DNA of 64,000 nt from the NCBI GenBank assembly GCA_001599595.1, contig BCHH01000010.1, positions 311,667 to 375,666 on the forward strand, in the 5' to 3' direction. The stretch's first letter is position 1. The number at the start of each line of letters is the position of its first letter. This document shows, piece by piece, positions 24,591 to 35,391 of the stretch. The position numbers were made by a program, and so were the translations under genes. The notes under the pieces are model-generated. The model did not search any database, had not been told where the DNA came from, and was given only the letters and a program-made list of their open reading frames with translations. Origin of the DNA: Beverwykella pulmonaria (taxonomy: Eukaryota; Ascomycota; Dothideomycetes; Pleosporales; Melanommataceae).

Positions 24591-25856
24591 TCACCGTAGA
24601 GGCGCAACCTCTACCGTTACCTCCCGGACCTCACATCCACTATCTCTGAAGTCTTCTCCCTCAAACACTTTTCCTAGCCAAGTCAAAGCCCTCGCAGCTC
24701 CATTCGTCATCTCCCCAAGGTGATCTCCGACCGTGTTTCTCTCAAATAGGATATCCGCGTGCACACGACAAAATCTCTCCCTCAGACTATCTGCAAGCCC
24801 GATCAACGCAACTTCATCGTGAACCGCATGATACATGAACACCGGCATCTGCGGCACACCGTGGTAGCCCATATGAAAGCTCGCATCCAGAAGACGTCTA
24901 AGAATCGGCGCATCTAGCACTGCGCTCCCGTTGACAAAGTAGTCCCAGATGTCTTGGTTTCCGAAGTAGGCAAATGCTTCGAAGGCGCTCATATCTAGCA
25001 CGCGTAAGAACCCCGTCCGATTATGCAGCCCGTCAACCTTGAGTTGACTTATTAGATAGGCATAAGCTGAAGGATACACCTTCGTAACAACGGTCGAACC
25101 AAGCGGCATCATCCCCGTATACGGCGTCTCGTTCGTCTCCTCCCACACACTCGAGATATTCGCTGGCGTCCCCCCAATCGTCATGCCACTAAAGTGCAGT
25201 TCGGGTGCATAGGAGGCTTGTAGTTCGGCCGCCCATTCGCTCGCGATGGCACCGCCTGAATATCCCCACATTACGTACCGCACGTCGCGATGCAGGCCGT
25301 TGTCCATGGATAGAACAGCCCGCACGGAGTCGAGTGTTGCATGTCCCTGGCCTACTCCCATACCGCCGACTCCAACGGGACCCTGGTGATTGGGCACAGC
25401 AACGTGCCATCCAAGTCCTAGTGCTGCGGATAGGTCTGGTGGTGGTGCAAAGTAAAAGTCGTAGCTAGGGCTGTGGTCGACGGCAGGAGTGTTGTAGGGG
25501 AATTGATATGAGAGGAGGGATTTGTTGGATGGGGTTTTTGGGATGTAGAGTGTTGTTACGGCGTAGGAGGGCGCATAGCGCGTGTCTGTGGTGCGGTACA
25601 GGATGTGGTAGGCTGCCGAGCAGTTGGAGACTACGCTGGTGAGGTTTCCGGGCGCCGGACGGAGACGCAGGATGGTTCCTGGAGAGGTAGTCGAGTAGTT
25701 GGGTGGGGCGGTATAAAAGGGGTCTTTGGTGGGAGGAAGAAGAATAGAAGGGGCGCTGGGGGGATTGTTGGGAGGAGGTATATGGTGATTTGACAGCGCT
25801 GAGCATAGGGTAAGAAAACAAATAGCAGTAGCGAGAAGTTGGGAGAGCATAGCCAT
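24591..25856 (-). CDS. Secretory lipase (LIP family)
   Basis: Extracellular triacylglycerol lipase-like hydrolase of the family that includes Candida secretory lipases. Taking the ATG at 25856 gives a clean signal peptide (MAMLSQLLATAICFLTL...) and a mature protein of about 400 residues; an in-frame ATG at 25910 adds 18 residues that would bury the signal. The nucleophile elbow is GYSGG in a segment starting YVMWGYSGGAIASEW. Upstream are the family-typical LLSYQ and DFYFAPPP regions. Catalytic Asp and His lie plausibly in the HDEVAL and GDHLGEM segments near the C-terminus. Several N-glycosylation sequons occur. The neighbouring oxidoreductase is on the same strand but unrelated. Confidence 0.9.
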   Translation of the reverse strand: MAMLSQLLATAICFLTLCSALSNHHIPPPNNPPSAPSILLPPTKDPFYTAPPNYSTTSPGTILRLRPAPGNLTSVVSNCSAAYHILYRTTDTRYAPSYAVTTLYIPKTPSNKSLLSYQFPYNTPAVDHSPSYDFYFAPPPDLSAALGLGWHVAVPNHQGPVGVGGMGVGQGHATLDSVRAVLSMDNGLHRDVRYVMWGYSGGAIASEWAAELQASYAPELHFSGMTIGGTPANISSVWEETNETPYTGMMPLGSTVVTKVYPSAYAYLISQLKVDGLHNRTGFLRVLDMSAFEAFAYFGNQDIWDYFVNGSAVLDAPILRRLLDASFHMGYHGVPQMPVFMYHAVHDEVALIGLADSLRERFCRVHADILFERNTVGDHLGEMTNGAARALTWLGKVFEGEDFRDSGCEVREVTVEVAPLR

Positions 25857-26689
25857 GATAAGGGATGTCGAAGCCGGGAACACTTGCTGACAGCTTCCGA
25901 GCAGGAGCATGAAAGGCGCATTTTATACACTACATGAGCGTTCTTAACTTGTGACTATAATCAAATACCAACAGCTCCAGAGCAAACCTGGACAATCAAG
26001 ATTCATCCTTCTCCGCCGAAAGGAATTCCCGGTGTTGGGAGGACATACGAGAAACGCAAACCAAATAGGTATACAGCTAACTACCGCTCGTAAAGACCGT
26101 TTACATGTCGGCATGTCGGAGGGTTGAGCAGGACGTGCTAGCGGAGTTTGGCTTAGCGACCGCGCACGGCTCAGGTGTAAAGTTGTCTTATCCGGACGAA
26201 AACTTGCTGAATAGAAGAGGATGTGGATTCAACAACGTGGTTCGGGTCAAAGACGGAACGCTTCTTGTGTGGTGGATATGGATTAATTTTGAAGGATTCG
26301 GCGTGATATGGTGAGCAAGAACGAGGCACTTCGTAACGGATGCTGCGCACCACGGGCCAAAGAAGCGGGTAGGGTGCGTTGCCAATGAACTTCATTCGAT
26401 ATTGGAGGTCGAGGGTAGCTCTACTTTACATCTTCTCCTTCAGGGAGTTTGGCATGTGATGCACATACCCTCTAATGATAAAACAACCAAATATTTTGCG
26501 AGGCACATCAATATGTGTACACGGGGGCTGGTTCGGCCATGAGTCAGCCGCATGATCGGTTCATATTTGATTGGTGCCAGCTCTGCCAAGCTCGCAAGTT
26601 GTGCAAGCACAGCCCTGCTGCCTGATGAAGGCAAACAGCCACCTGACAACGTCTTTCTCTCTCTCTTTTAATAGTGAAAAAATATACCA
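25857..26689. other. Intergenic, no gene seen
   Basis: Boundary between the ordinary gene-rich segment and the decayed interval. Only short frames; a CT microsatellite lies at about 26653-26668. Confidence 0.45.
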
Positions 26690-29161
26690 TTGCTGCAACT
26701 AAATAATGTGAAGCTTTTGACAAGAACGTCAACTCGCCCGGGTAATCTAGACATCAGACAGGTGGAGCTGGTCAAATGGCTTCACCCTACTACCTTCCTG
26801 GAACTTATTCGGGAGTTTTGCGTTTCGACCTCGACCAAGGTTTTTCTCTTAAGCCGTCCAAATGTGGCTTTACCCGTACGATTCCAACATCTTTTAATAT
26901 CATTGTCACAGTCTTCGAATCTTGAAGACATCAAGACTTACCTGGAGCCTCAGGTGCAACTTCTGCAGGAACGTAGGCTCATCCCAGAAGATATTGCGCT
27001 AAATACGGTAGTAAATACGCTCGCTTCGCGCGCGGAAGGCATGTTCTTATAGGCGTGGCTTATGACTCAATACCTTAATTGCAGAGTTCTTTCGCCGAAG
27101 GAACGAGTCGCGGTCATTTTCGAAGTCGTTCTTGTTGAAGGTCTAGATAACATGTACGAGAAAATAATTCGAGTCCTCGATCGAGGATATTCTAAGGAAA
27201 GGGCTAGTGTTCGAAAGATCTTCGAGCTTGTTGCTATCGCCTTTCGTCCACTCTGAGCCAGCGAGCTTAAAACCGCGCTCGCAATCACTCCCGGAAAGGT
27301 CACAGAACCTTCAATTTTCATCGTGGAATTCGAAGACTCCCTACCCATCATCTGTGGAGCTGTAGTAGAGATACAAATTGATGGAACTGTGTGGTTCATG
27401 CATTCCTCTTTCCGAGATTTTCTGACCTCGTCATCATATTCTGCCAATTGGAAAAGCTTCAGTATCGATGAGCGCACTTCCCACGTTCGTTGTGCAACCA
27501 TTTGTCTTTCTTATCTTGTATATGATCTTCCATCAAGTCCATTATGCCCAGAGAGGGGCAATTCATGCTCAGATGACCTCAGAGTTAGCTTTCCTTTTGC
27601 TGAATACATGGCCCAATGGGTAAAACATGCTGCAAGCGGATTCAACAACGGGGATACTGAAAATAACCCTACTGAACATAACGTTCAAGATACCTTCTAC
27701 AACATGCTCGCCAATTTCATCAACAGGCCGCTCACTATAACCGTGTAGATTGAGGTATCAAGGGTGTTTGGCTTAACACCTTCTCTTGGACCTCTTGTGG
27801 CACTTCGTTCGCAACAAGATTCTCCTACATCATCTGGCTCACCATTCAAGACGCAGAATCTTTTAGTAACTTTGCTTGAGCAACTTTCTTCCGAGTTGGA
27901 GTGTCTCAATGCCGATTGGGGACATCTTTTGCAGTAAGATCCATCTGCTATCTGGAAATCAAGCGTCACTGCTTTTTCTCCATCGTCTTTCTGGTTTCAG
28001 ACCAAAGATACAGTAGTGTCATCACTTCTACCCTCGGAAGCCGCTGGGTCATTTCAGAGTGGAACTTCTAGTCGATCAGTTCTCGTTCTATCCCAACTCT
28101 CTAGTGCAGGCCATGAGCTGGGCATTGTTCTGGTTTTACCCTCACCGTAAGCTCCTTATAATATGCACGTCTAATAGTGCACTCACAATAAGTAGGACCT
28201 ATCTTGTCACTGCAGAGTCCGTGTTTGGAGTATCTCCACGCCCATCGGAACGAAAGGCAAACCTCCTCTCCCTAGAAGACAAGCAAAGGTTGATCAAAGC
28301 TTGCAGCTCTGGATGGAAGATTCGATATCAACGAAGAGCTGTTTTGGACGAGGAAATGATTATGGACTTCAAAATCGATCTCCCTGAACGGCAAATATTC
28401 CAGATGCTACAACAATGTGTCACTTCCAAAACTCCCCACCGTTTCCCCTTCCCCGTTGCCTTCAGTCACAATCTGGACCGATTGGTGGTTCTCCACTCCA
28501 TTCTCATTATCAAATATGACTCTATACCAGAATCTGGAGCAACGGTTCCGCGATGCAAGCTACAGTCACTGGATATCGAGGATGATGCTACTTACCCTCC
28601 TGGTAGCACCAAACGAACGGAATTTTATTCCATCTTTTCCCCAGATGCGAAAGCCTTTGCTTTTGTATCTGGCCCTGTTAAACAAAGTTCTATAAACTGC
28701 AGGCGGTTGTAGGTATGGAGTGAGGAGGTTGAAAATGGTCAACCCCGCTATCGATGCAAAGGGGAAGTCATCACCAGCAGCCTGTCATTGCAGAAGGAGA
28801 CATCGCGCAATCATTTTGCCTTCCACCCGTATCTTCAATTGCTAGTTTTCACAGAGTGGCATACTACAGCCGCCTGGATGTTTAACAATACTGGTTAGTA
28901 TTAACTGCACACAACTCTTGCTCGAATCTCGTCGCCCATCTACCTAGGGTACGACTGGGAGAGGAAACACATATTTCGTTGTTGCCCTGTGCGGAGAATA
29001 ACAAGTGGGTTCGCATGGTTTGGAACAAGAATGCGCAAGATACCTATAGCGTTCATGATTATCAGTCACCTCATTTGCCTTCAGTCATTTACCGGCGACA
29101 AGGCACTATCGAGTCGCGTAAAGTTGACGTTCGGAGTGCAAAGAGACTAAGAGTTAAGTGA
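26690..29161 (+). pseudogene. Decayed NACHT-type NLR (STAND) gene, 5'-truncated
   Basis: One reading frame runs from 26690 to about 28140 through four in-frame stops (TAG 27050, TGA 27254, TAG 27746, TAA 27935). It resumes after a frameshift near 28145, passes a TAG at 28710, and ends near 29161, perhaps after a further intron around 28895. The conceptual protein has segments common in fungal NACHT proteins: KVFLLSRPN, the EGMFL(stop)AWL region, MHSSFRDFL, the DPSAIWKSSVTAF linker, and WD40-like C-terminal pieces (IFSPDAKAFAFVSG, FAFHPYLQLLVF). The P-loop and any N-terminal effector domain are absent upstream. Such proteins act in non-self recognition in fungi. The TAG at 27050 replaces an expected Trp, a change compatible with RIP. 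Clearly non-functional. Confidence 0.8.
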
Positions 29162-29852
29162 GCGTTAGGTGAGTTTCATTTTAAAAGTTCTGAACAGATT
29201 CGGAAGGAAGAGGCATACAGACGAACGAAGCTATGCAACACGGGAGCTTCAAAAAATTTGGGATCCATCTGTTTAGCTTTAGCAGATTTTTTGATGTTAT
29301 ATACAATAAGGGGTGTCTGTTTGCCGTCACACGTTGATTATCAGGCTTGATTGCAAGTATGCATATATACTTCGGGCTTTTCCTAGGATGCATTCTTATC
29401 TCACGTCTTCTTGGTATCATACCCGGGCCAATACAACCGAGATAAGATGCACTATCCTGGCACATTCGCGCAACAGCCTTGAGAATATTTTTTCGGAAAA
29501 CTCTACTCACAGCTACAGGAGTATCCTGCATCATATAATTTCCATGTAAAGTTGTATATAGTTCACATAAAAGGACATTGTAGAAACAGTCTGTTTAGCT
29601 ATCAAGTCCTCTAGTCGGACGTTATATGAATGCTCAATAATTCATGGCTAAGTCAAATGTTGGAAAAGTGAAACAGGATCTTTGTCTAAGTCTCGTCTGT
29701 GCTCCGATATGATGCAAGTTGTCTCCGAATTGTTTGTCGTTTCTCTATAAAGCCTGTGTTCCTCTTCTTCCACGGAGCTCACTCTTGTAATTCCACAACC
29801 AACGTAATTTAGGCCCTCTTCGATTTAAGTTTACGGTGAAACAAACAAATCG
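29162..29852. other. Intergenic, no gene seen
   Basis: AT-rich flank of the NLR relic with only short frames. Confidence 0.45.
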
Positions 29853-30230
29853 ATGCCAAGCGACCCCGGCAACACTTCTTCGCACTTAAACGGGCACTTG
29901 GTCTACACTGGGAGGGATCAGGACGGAAGCATTAAACTAAAAATTCAAATCTGCGGCTCCTCTATGGATACCCATATCTGCAATGCATTCTTCCCAACGA
30001 ATCAGGGGGTGAGGTCCGATCTCGAAAACTTCTCCATCCCAATCATCATTGAGGAGCATGGTTGGTTCAAGGATCCTACTCTCTTCACCGAAATCTGCCA
30101 AAATCAAAGTAGTTCAGAACGCCCAGGAAGTCGGGTCCAAGGCTTCAAGGAATGGAGATCTGCCGTCTTGTCAACAATTAAGAAGAATCACGCAACCCTC
30201 TGGGTCCCTAACAACGGTAACTTGGTATAA
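29853..30230 (+). CDS. Hypothetical protein, possibly a fragment
   Basis: Open frame of 125 codons in a decayed neighbourhood. The protein is polar, without signal peptide or membrane segment, and matches no family I recognise. It converges with the APH-like gene, whose stop lies 69 bases away. An apparent GTAACT...ATAG pair at 30217-30250 would extend it to 30306 but is only 34 bases, too short for a normal intron. Could be the remnant of a longer gene. Confidence 0.35.
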   Translation: MPSDPGNTSSHLNGHLVYTGRDQDGSIKLKIQICGSSMDTHICNAFFPTNQGVRSDLENFSIPIIIEEHGWFKDPTLFTEICQNQSSSERPGSRVQGFKEWRSAVLSTIKKNHATLWVPNNGNLV

Positions 30231-30298
30231 GTCACCTGCACACGACATAGGGAAATTGAAGGAGCGTTTCCCAAGGGTAAAATGTACAACAACTTTAT

Positions 30299-31455
30299 CT
30301 ACATAATACTATATCCTATGTCGAACATTTTTTTAAAGAGAGCTATTTGCTCTGAAAAAGAATGTTCAAAGTTCTGTAATACTCTTTTTAGGAATTTGTT
30401 CTTTTCATGCTCATCTGGCTCGTCCCATCCATCAAACATTATGACTTGTTGACTGAGAGCCACGGCTTGCATCCAAGCAGGAAGCCATCCAAAATCAGCC
30501 CAATCGATAAGGATGACTTCCCAATCTTCTGCATGATTCTCTGTTCCTCGAAGCGGTCGGACAATGGTGTTTTGAAATGAAGGGTCTAAGTGAGTGAGGG
30601 TAGGCTTGTGGCCATCACATAGCGTCAAAACGCGTTTGAAATCAGCCAAGGACAACTCGGCATCAAGAGTAAGGTCCTTGTTAGTGCTACTAAGCGCGGC
30701 TTGTAGTTCAGCAGCAGTGTGCATAGCTGAGATGAAGTTCTCGTAGGTGTTGTATGGACCGCACATCTCTTTCCCACGGACGCGAAAGAGTCTTGAGCGC
30801 GGACGCCAGCCTTGGTAATGTACCCGCCCATAGTACCCCTCAGATGGGACAGAGCGGAGTTTGTGTAGTTGATCCGATAACTTCGAGCAAATCTTTACAC
30901 GCGCTTCATCGCTAAGACTCATCCATCTCTTAAAGTCCAACGTATCGCCTTCGATAAACTCCATGACTAAGTAGTAGGATTGAATTGAATTCTCTGATCG
31001 AGCAAAAACTGCGTATACTTTGGGTGTTCGGACTTGGGATTTTTCCTGGAGAAAAAGTAGATTTTCCGCCTCCTGTTTTAGTTAGTCATATTTGATAGCT
31101 GGAGAATTTGGAGTATGCCAACCTGTAGAATGATCCGATCCCAGCCCATTTTAACAACACACATCCCAACTCTACAAACTTCGAAAAGCCCTCCCGGTTT
31201 TTTCAGTCTGTTTAACTCCATCGCTCTTTTGATTTCATCGAAGGATGGTATGCCTGGGTGGTTCCGCGCTTCGTACGGAAGCTCTAGAGTAGTCCAGTTG
31301 GATGTGGGTGGAGAAGGGCCCAATCTATCTTGCTGGAACAGTGAGATCGCCTCGCGAGCCGTTTCCACACCATAGTGCTCTTGGAGAATTTCTGCTTTTG
31401 AACGCATGGTAAGGTAATGAGTTATGTCCCGATCTAGCATACAGAAGAAACGCAT
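30299..31455 (-). CDS. APH / choline-kinase-like phosphotransferase
   Basis: Two exons, 31455-31123 and 31072-30299, with a 50-bp intron (donor after CTACAG, acceptor AAACAG, CTAAC branch site); 368 residues. The kinase-like fold shows a glycine-poor N-lobe with CVVKMGW carrying the probable ATP-binding lysine, the hinge SYYLVMEFIEG, the catalytic loop LTHLDPSFQN (HxDx4N type) and the metal-binding LIDWADFGW. This pattern is typical of the large fungal aminoglycoside-phosphotransferase-like family, whose substrates are mostly unknown; antibiotic resistance should not be inferred. All catalytic residues are present although both flanks hold pseudogenes, so the gene may be active. Confidence 0.85.
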
Positions 31456-32714
31456 TTAAATATAATATTCTCAAGACCGTGCACCCGAGAATTTACTTTA
31501 TTTGTACCAATACACAAGGCACTGGTTTATTTAGCTGAATCCGGCATTCTAAGATGGCTTTGTTCGTCTGGTCTGCTTTGTATATCCTGAGTCTGGGCCA
31601 TTACCATAGCACTATATAAGGTATCGTTGACAAAGAAGACTCTTACAACGAAATCGGCTTGCCAAGTGGGCGTGCACCAGAACATCCTTGCTCATATGCC
31701 ACCTGCACATTATGACAGGATGGCGGGTTTCTTTTAGATTCGTTCGTTCCCGCATACGTCACTCTGGCACCGTCGTCAGCAAGTTTGACAGTATATCAAG
31801 ATTATCGCTTTGTATGATCGCAATGAGGAATACATCATCGATGACCCCGGGGATTTCATTGCTTTGTTCATCCTTACAAAGACGCGACAGCGTGACGGGC
31901 GGTTGCAGCCGCGAGGGAAATCGGTGTCCTCTCGACCACGGGTGCACTACAGTTTTACGCAATTCAGCAGACAGACTCTAGATGCACACTTTTCCGAATC
32001 TGGCAGAGTGATAAAGATAAGCATCAAGTTCTTAGTATTTGTAGACGGCTTTGTATTAAGTCCCGGTGCTGTCGGAACTCCATTATAAGCACACAAATGT
32101 CATCAGACGCGCTATCTCACATACAACATAGACGCTTCATCACAGCCATTTTCAATTCAATTTACATGATGTTTTCAGTCTCCCATTGAACCGTCACTGA
32201 CTCCTGATTATTGACAGCGCTGACTGCGAATACCACAACCAAGAACACTGGTAGAAAAACGATTTTCGAGGTTGTCTAAGGCGCTAATTTAAATCCCTCT
32301 TATGAAAACATCTAGAGCAGCCAGGGGCTGTCTCAGTACCGCCGGAGGATCGAGGAACCAAACTTTACCTTATACCAAGTCTCCACTGCGTAACAGGATG
32401 ATTTGACCAAAATCTTGAATTCGTTCTCTCTTGGATTGGGCCGTTAATTTCCCACTCTGGAGTCTATGCACACCTGTCTTGCCAGAACTCCAGATGTCAG
32501 TTTTGACTACGATAGTAAACATTGCGCTTTCAAGGGCTCTCGTCTCGGTCAGCATGATATGAATACCGAGCTTCAATTTTGGCACCGCCGATTCGAGCTC
32601 TTTTACAGTCGTAGATCATAATTTCTCAATTAATGGAGTCTATCCAAAGCCTCCCCTGCTCATTGAACGCCGTAAATGCTCTATATACATATGCCAACCA
32701 GAATACAGACAAAA
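31456..32714. other. Intergenic, no clear gene
   Basis: Short frames only (for example 31688-31981 plus and 32370-32585 minus), none with recognisable domains. Given the flanking relics, this is probably degraded coding DNA. Confidence 0.4.
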
Positions 32715-33550
32715 CTATTTCTGACACGGTATCCAGTTGCAATCCTGCTTGGTCGTTGAATTCATCCCACCGAGCTGCTTAGTGAAAAGCTTTTGGCCCT
32801 CATCCTTGTCCTCCCCTTCGAGTCTCATCTTCACGCAATCCTTCTTACGGATATTCTGATCCGCAGGGTCCTTGCACTCAATAAGCCACTTCATAAATCC
32901 ACTTCCTCTCTTATTATTCGGTTCGATTGTTGCTCGCATGGAAAATTCCGTGGGCAAAATGGCGTAATTGAAATTCTTGTAAAGGAACGAGTCCTTACAC
33001 TTTCCAGTAGCAGGGTCCTTTATATTCGAATAACAGCAACTCCCATCGGATTCAAGCCAACCGTTGCAATGATACGCGGTGCGCTCTGTTCCGTGGCGAA
33101 TGATGTTTTCCGTGCCCACCAGGTAAGTAAGAAGTTTCTTCATCGCGGATGTGAGGGCTTTTCCGTTGGCGTATTTATCCGTATAACCTTCGGTACTAAT
33201 AGAGCATTTTGCTTTAAACTTCTTCGTCTTTTTCTCAAAGTCGCCATTGTCCTTGATCGTGAAAATTTCGTCAAGCATATCCGCATAACCATTGTCGGAT
33301 AGAACTTGACAGTACTTGGTCCCGCCCAGATCTCAACCTCATAATGATCGTTAGGGCTTTCGTTCGGATCATTGGATATTCCATCGAGTCCCTTCATCCC
33401 GTCGTTGAATTTGGCCACTTTGAGGCCCATTTGGGTTGCTTCCGGTAATGTGGGATCTGTTTTGGTTACGGTTATATCACGTGCCGTTGTACTAGCTATA
33501 TATAGGGGTCCTCTCGCCCAACCTTCTCTGATACACAGAGAATGCGGCAA
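32715..33550 (-). pseudogene. Cysteine-containing hypothetical protein, interrupted by an apparent 1-base frameshift
   Basis: Two minus-strand frames abut. The first starts at 33550 and reads coherently to about 33325; the second, ending at 32715, is coherent from there and is about 200 residues long. The break falls in a G-rich run near 33321-33329 and is explained by loss of a single G; no acceptable splice pair bridges it. The downstream part has about nine cysteines (paired SCC, KCKD, IEC, DCVKM, DCNWIPC) and many Lys/Asp. No signal peptide is visible at the present start. No family is recognised. It may be a broken gene or a sequencing error in a homopolymer. Confidence 0.5.
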
Positions 33551-33979
33551 CCTTTCTACATTATCTAATGTCGATCCTAATTAGGCAAGGATCATGAAGG
33601 CCAATGCGCAATGGGAGCCTGAATTGGAAGTTACTAGCTTCATGGAGCCTAGATTAGTGATGAGTTTCTGTCCATTTGAGGAAAAGGTCATGGCTTTGAC
33701 CGACCAATAGTGACCGAAGTATGAACTCCCATGTCAGTGGGCTAGACCATGACTGTGTCATTTGTAGAAGCTAAAGCAAGCCTATGCATGTTAGGCGAAA
33801 ATTCCATAGTGATAGCCTACTCAGCGTGGCTTCGGAGAGTGTTTTCTGATTTCTGTCTCAAAGCTGTAGGTTCGGACTTTTTGTATCAACAGATGTTGGT
33901 AGCAGCCAGCAGTTATCAGATAAGTACCCAATGATCTTGACAAGATTAACGCTTGAGTGTGTTCTAGAGAGCACCTTTC
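33551..33979. other. Intergenic, no gene seen
   Basis: No convincing frame; lies between the frameshifted gene and the WD40 relic. Confidence 0.4.
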
Positions 33980-34720
33980 TCAGAATCCCAGAATGGATCT
34001 GTTCGAAGTGAACCTCAAGTTTCTGCAGGAGTGCTCCCGTCCTGTGTTCCAGATATTGATCGACCTATTATATGATGCCGAGGCAATCTGGTATCCAAAA
34101 TTCTGACCGTGTTATCTACTGATGCTGACGCCAGCTGCTTTCCGTCTAGCGAAAAAATTACAGCTACTACTGAGTTAGATCGTCCTTCAAGGATCTGCCG
34201 TCGAGTTATCGTCTCAATATCCCAGAGCCGGAATGTATGGCCTTCGGAAGTTGAGGCAAGGTGACACCCGCGAGGGCTAAGGGAGAATGCTAAACCCTGA
34301 TCTAATGCAGAATGGCCTAGTAAAATCTGTTGGAGAGATCCAGCTTCAGTTCCCTAGAGCTTAACAGTATGGTCTTGGGATCCTGATGGTAGCTGTTGTC
34401 CGTTGGTTCAGTATATTATAACATGAGCCCAACGGGTATGGCTGTGAAAATTATGTTAGAGATATCCTGTGTCCGCGTCCCAGATCCGAATTGTACAGTC
34501 CGAAGAAGCCAATGCTAGCCGTTGCCCGTTGGGTGAGTACACTACAGCTTGGAACAAAGTCGGTATGACTCGCGAGCATCTGCTGTTTAGTGCCAATATC
34601 AGCGTCCCATAGGCACATCGTCTGGTTATTTGAAGTTGATGCCAACTGAGCGCTGTTTAGCGAACAGGCGATGGCTTAAACTGAGTTAGTGTAGCCCTCA
34701 AGGGTCTACAGTAATTCATT
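33980..34720 (-). pseudogene. Degenerate WD40-repeat relic
   Basis: Read on the minus strand, at least four WD40 repeats are recognisable but lie in different frames or carry stops: a unit with QTMCLWDADIG (about 34600), one with SPNGQRLALASSDCTIRIWDADTG (about 34500), one with NGQQLPSGSQDHTVKL preceded by a stop (about 34400), then EGHTFRLWDIET and GKQLASASVDNTVRILD (34130-34250). The tail toward 33980 resembles the C-terminus of fungal NACHT-WD40 proteins. No N-terminal domain is seen upstream. The units keep the Asp-Trp/Asp signature while the frame is broken several times, so this is a pseudogene of a WD40 (probably STAND-type) protein, on the strand opposite to the NLR relic at 26.7-29.2 kb. 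Confidence 0.75.
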
Positions 34721-34843
34721 CTATGTTCGTTCCATCTTCGGTAATATTCCCATCCATTGAGGCATACGATCCTTTAACTGTTTCTTTACTGAACGCATTT
34801 CCGGTGCAAATATAAGTGCTCAGCGGTATATTTAAAGGGAAGC

Positions 34844-35050
34844 GTGCTCGATCGCTTGCCGGGGGTAGAGCGCGAATTGCTTCATATCATAAACATGCCC
34901 GGATTAGCTGAGGTATTCGCATTCACATTTATACCACGCCGAAAATCGGCTTACAGCAGCAATGTACAGGCAGAACTACGTCAATATCTAACAGAGGAGT
35001 GGGTCAAGATCACCTTTGACGACTACTCAGAATACATCAAAAACATATGA
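34844..35050 (+). CDS. Short hypothetical frame (doubtful)
   Basis: 68 codons, no recognised domain. Situated between the WD40 relic and a solo LTR, so probably a fragment. Confidence 0.2.
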   Translation: MLDRLPGVERELLHIINMPGLAEVFAFTFIPRRKSAYSSNVQAELRQYLTEEWVKITFDDYSEYIKNI

Positions 35051-35121
35051 AGCAGCGGTGTTGGGCAGTTATCATTGCAGGTAGTGGTCATACAAAATGG
35101 TAATGGATGTAATTTTGTATG

Positions 35122-35314
35122 TGTCGTGATGTGACGAAGTAGATAGAGAGGAAGATGATAATTGATATTTTATTGATTCTACGGAGGAGCTACCGAAGAA
35201 ATATCTAGAGTCTTACCAGGCACGGCAGAGCCTGCCAAGGTAGTCATAACAAACATGAAGTGAGTCATATGAGGAAACATCGAGGTGGCTCATCATGTGA
35301 CCCACCGGCCGACA
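35122..35314 (-). mobile_element. Solo LTR (copy A)
   Basis: A 193-bp element with TGTCG/CGACA ends flanked by a perfect 5-bp target duplication GTATG (35117-35121 and 35315-35319). On the minus strand it reads TGTCGGCCGGTGGGTCAC ... CATCACGACA, the TG...CA form of an LTR. Related copies lie at 39936-40103 and 53650-53815. No internal retrotransposon coding sequence is present, so it is a solo LTR. It sits 78 bases beyond the stop of the P450 gene. Confidence 0.85.
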
Positions 35315-35391
35315 GTATGTAATTTATATAGGATAAGAATACTTGATCATCTGACAAAACCGCGTGAACCAGCGGAACATGTGGGCTCTGC

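Noticed and set aside
30217..30250. Possible intron extending the hypothetical gene at 29853
   Set aside because: 34 bases is shorter than any other intron in the window (46-58 bp).
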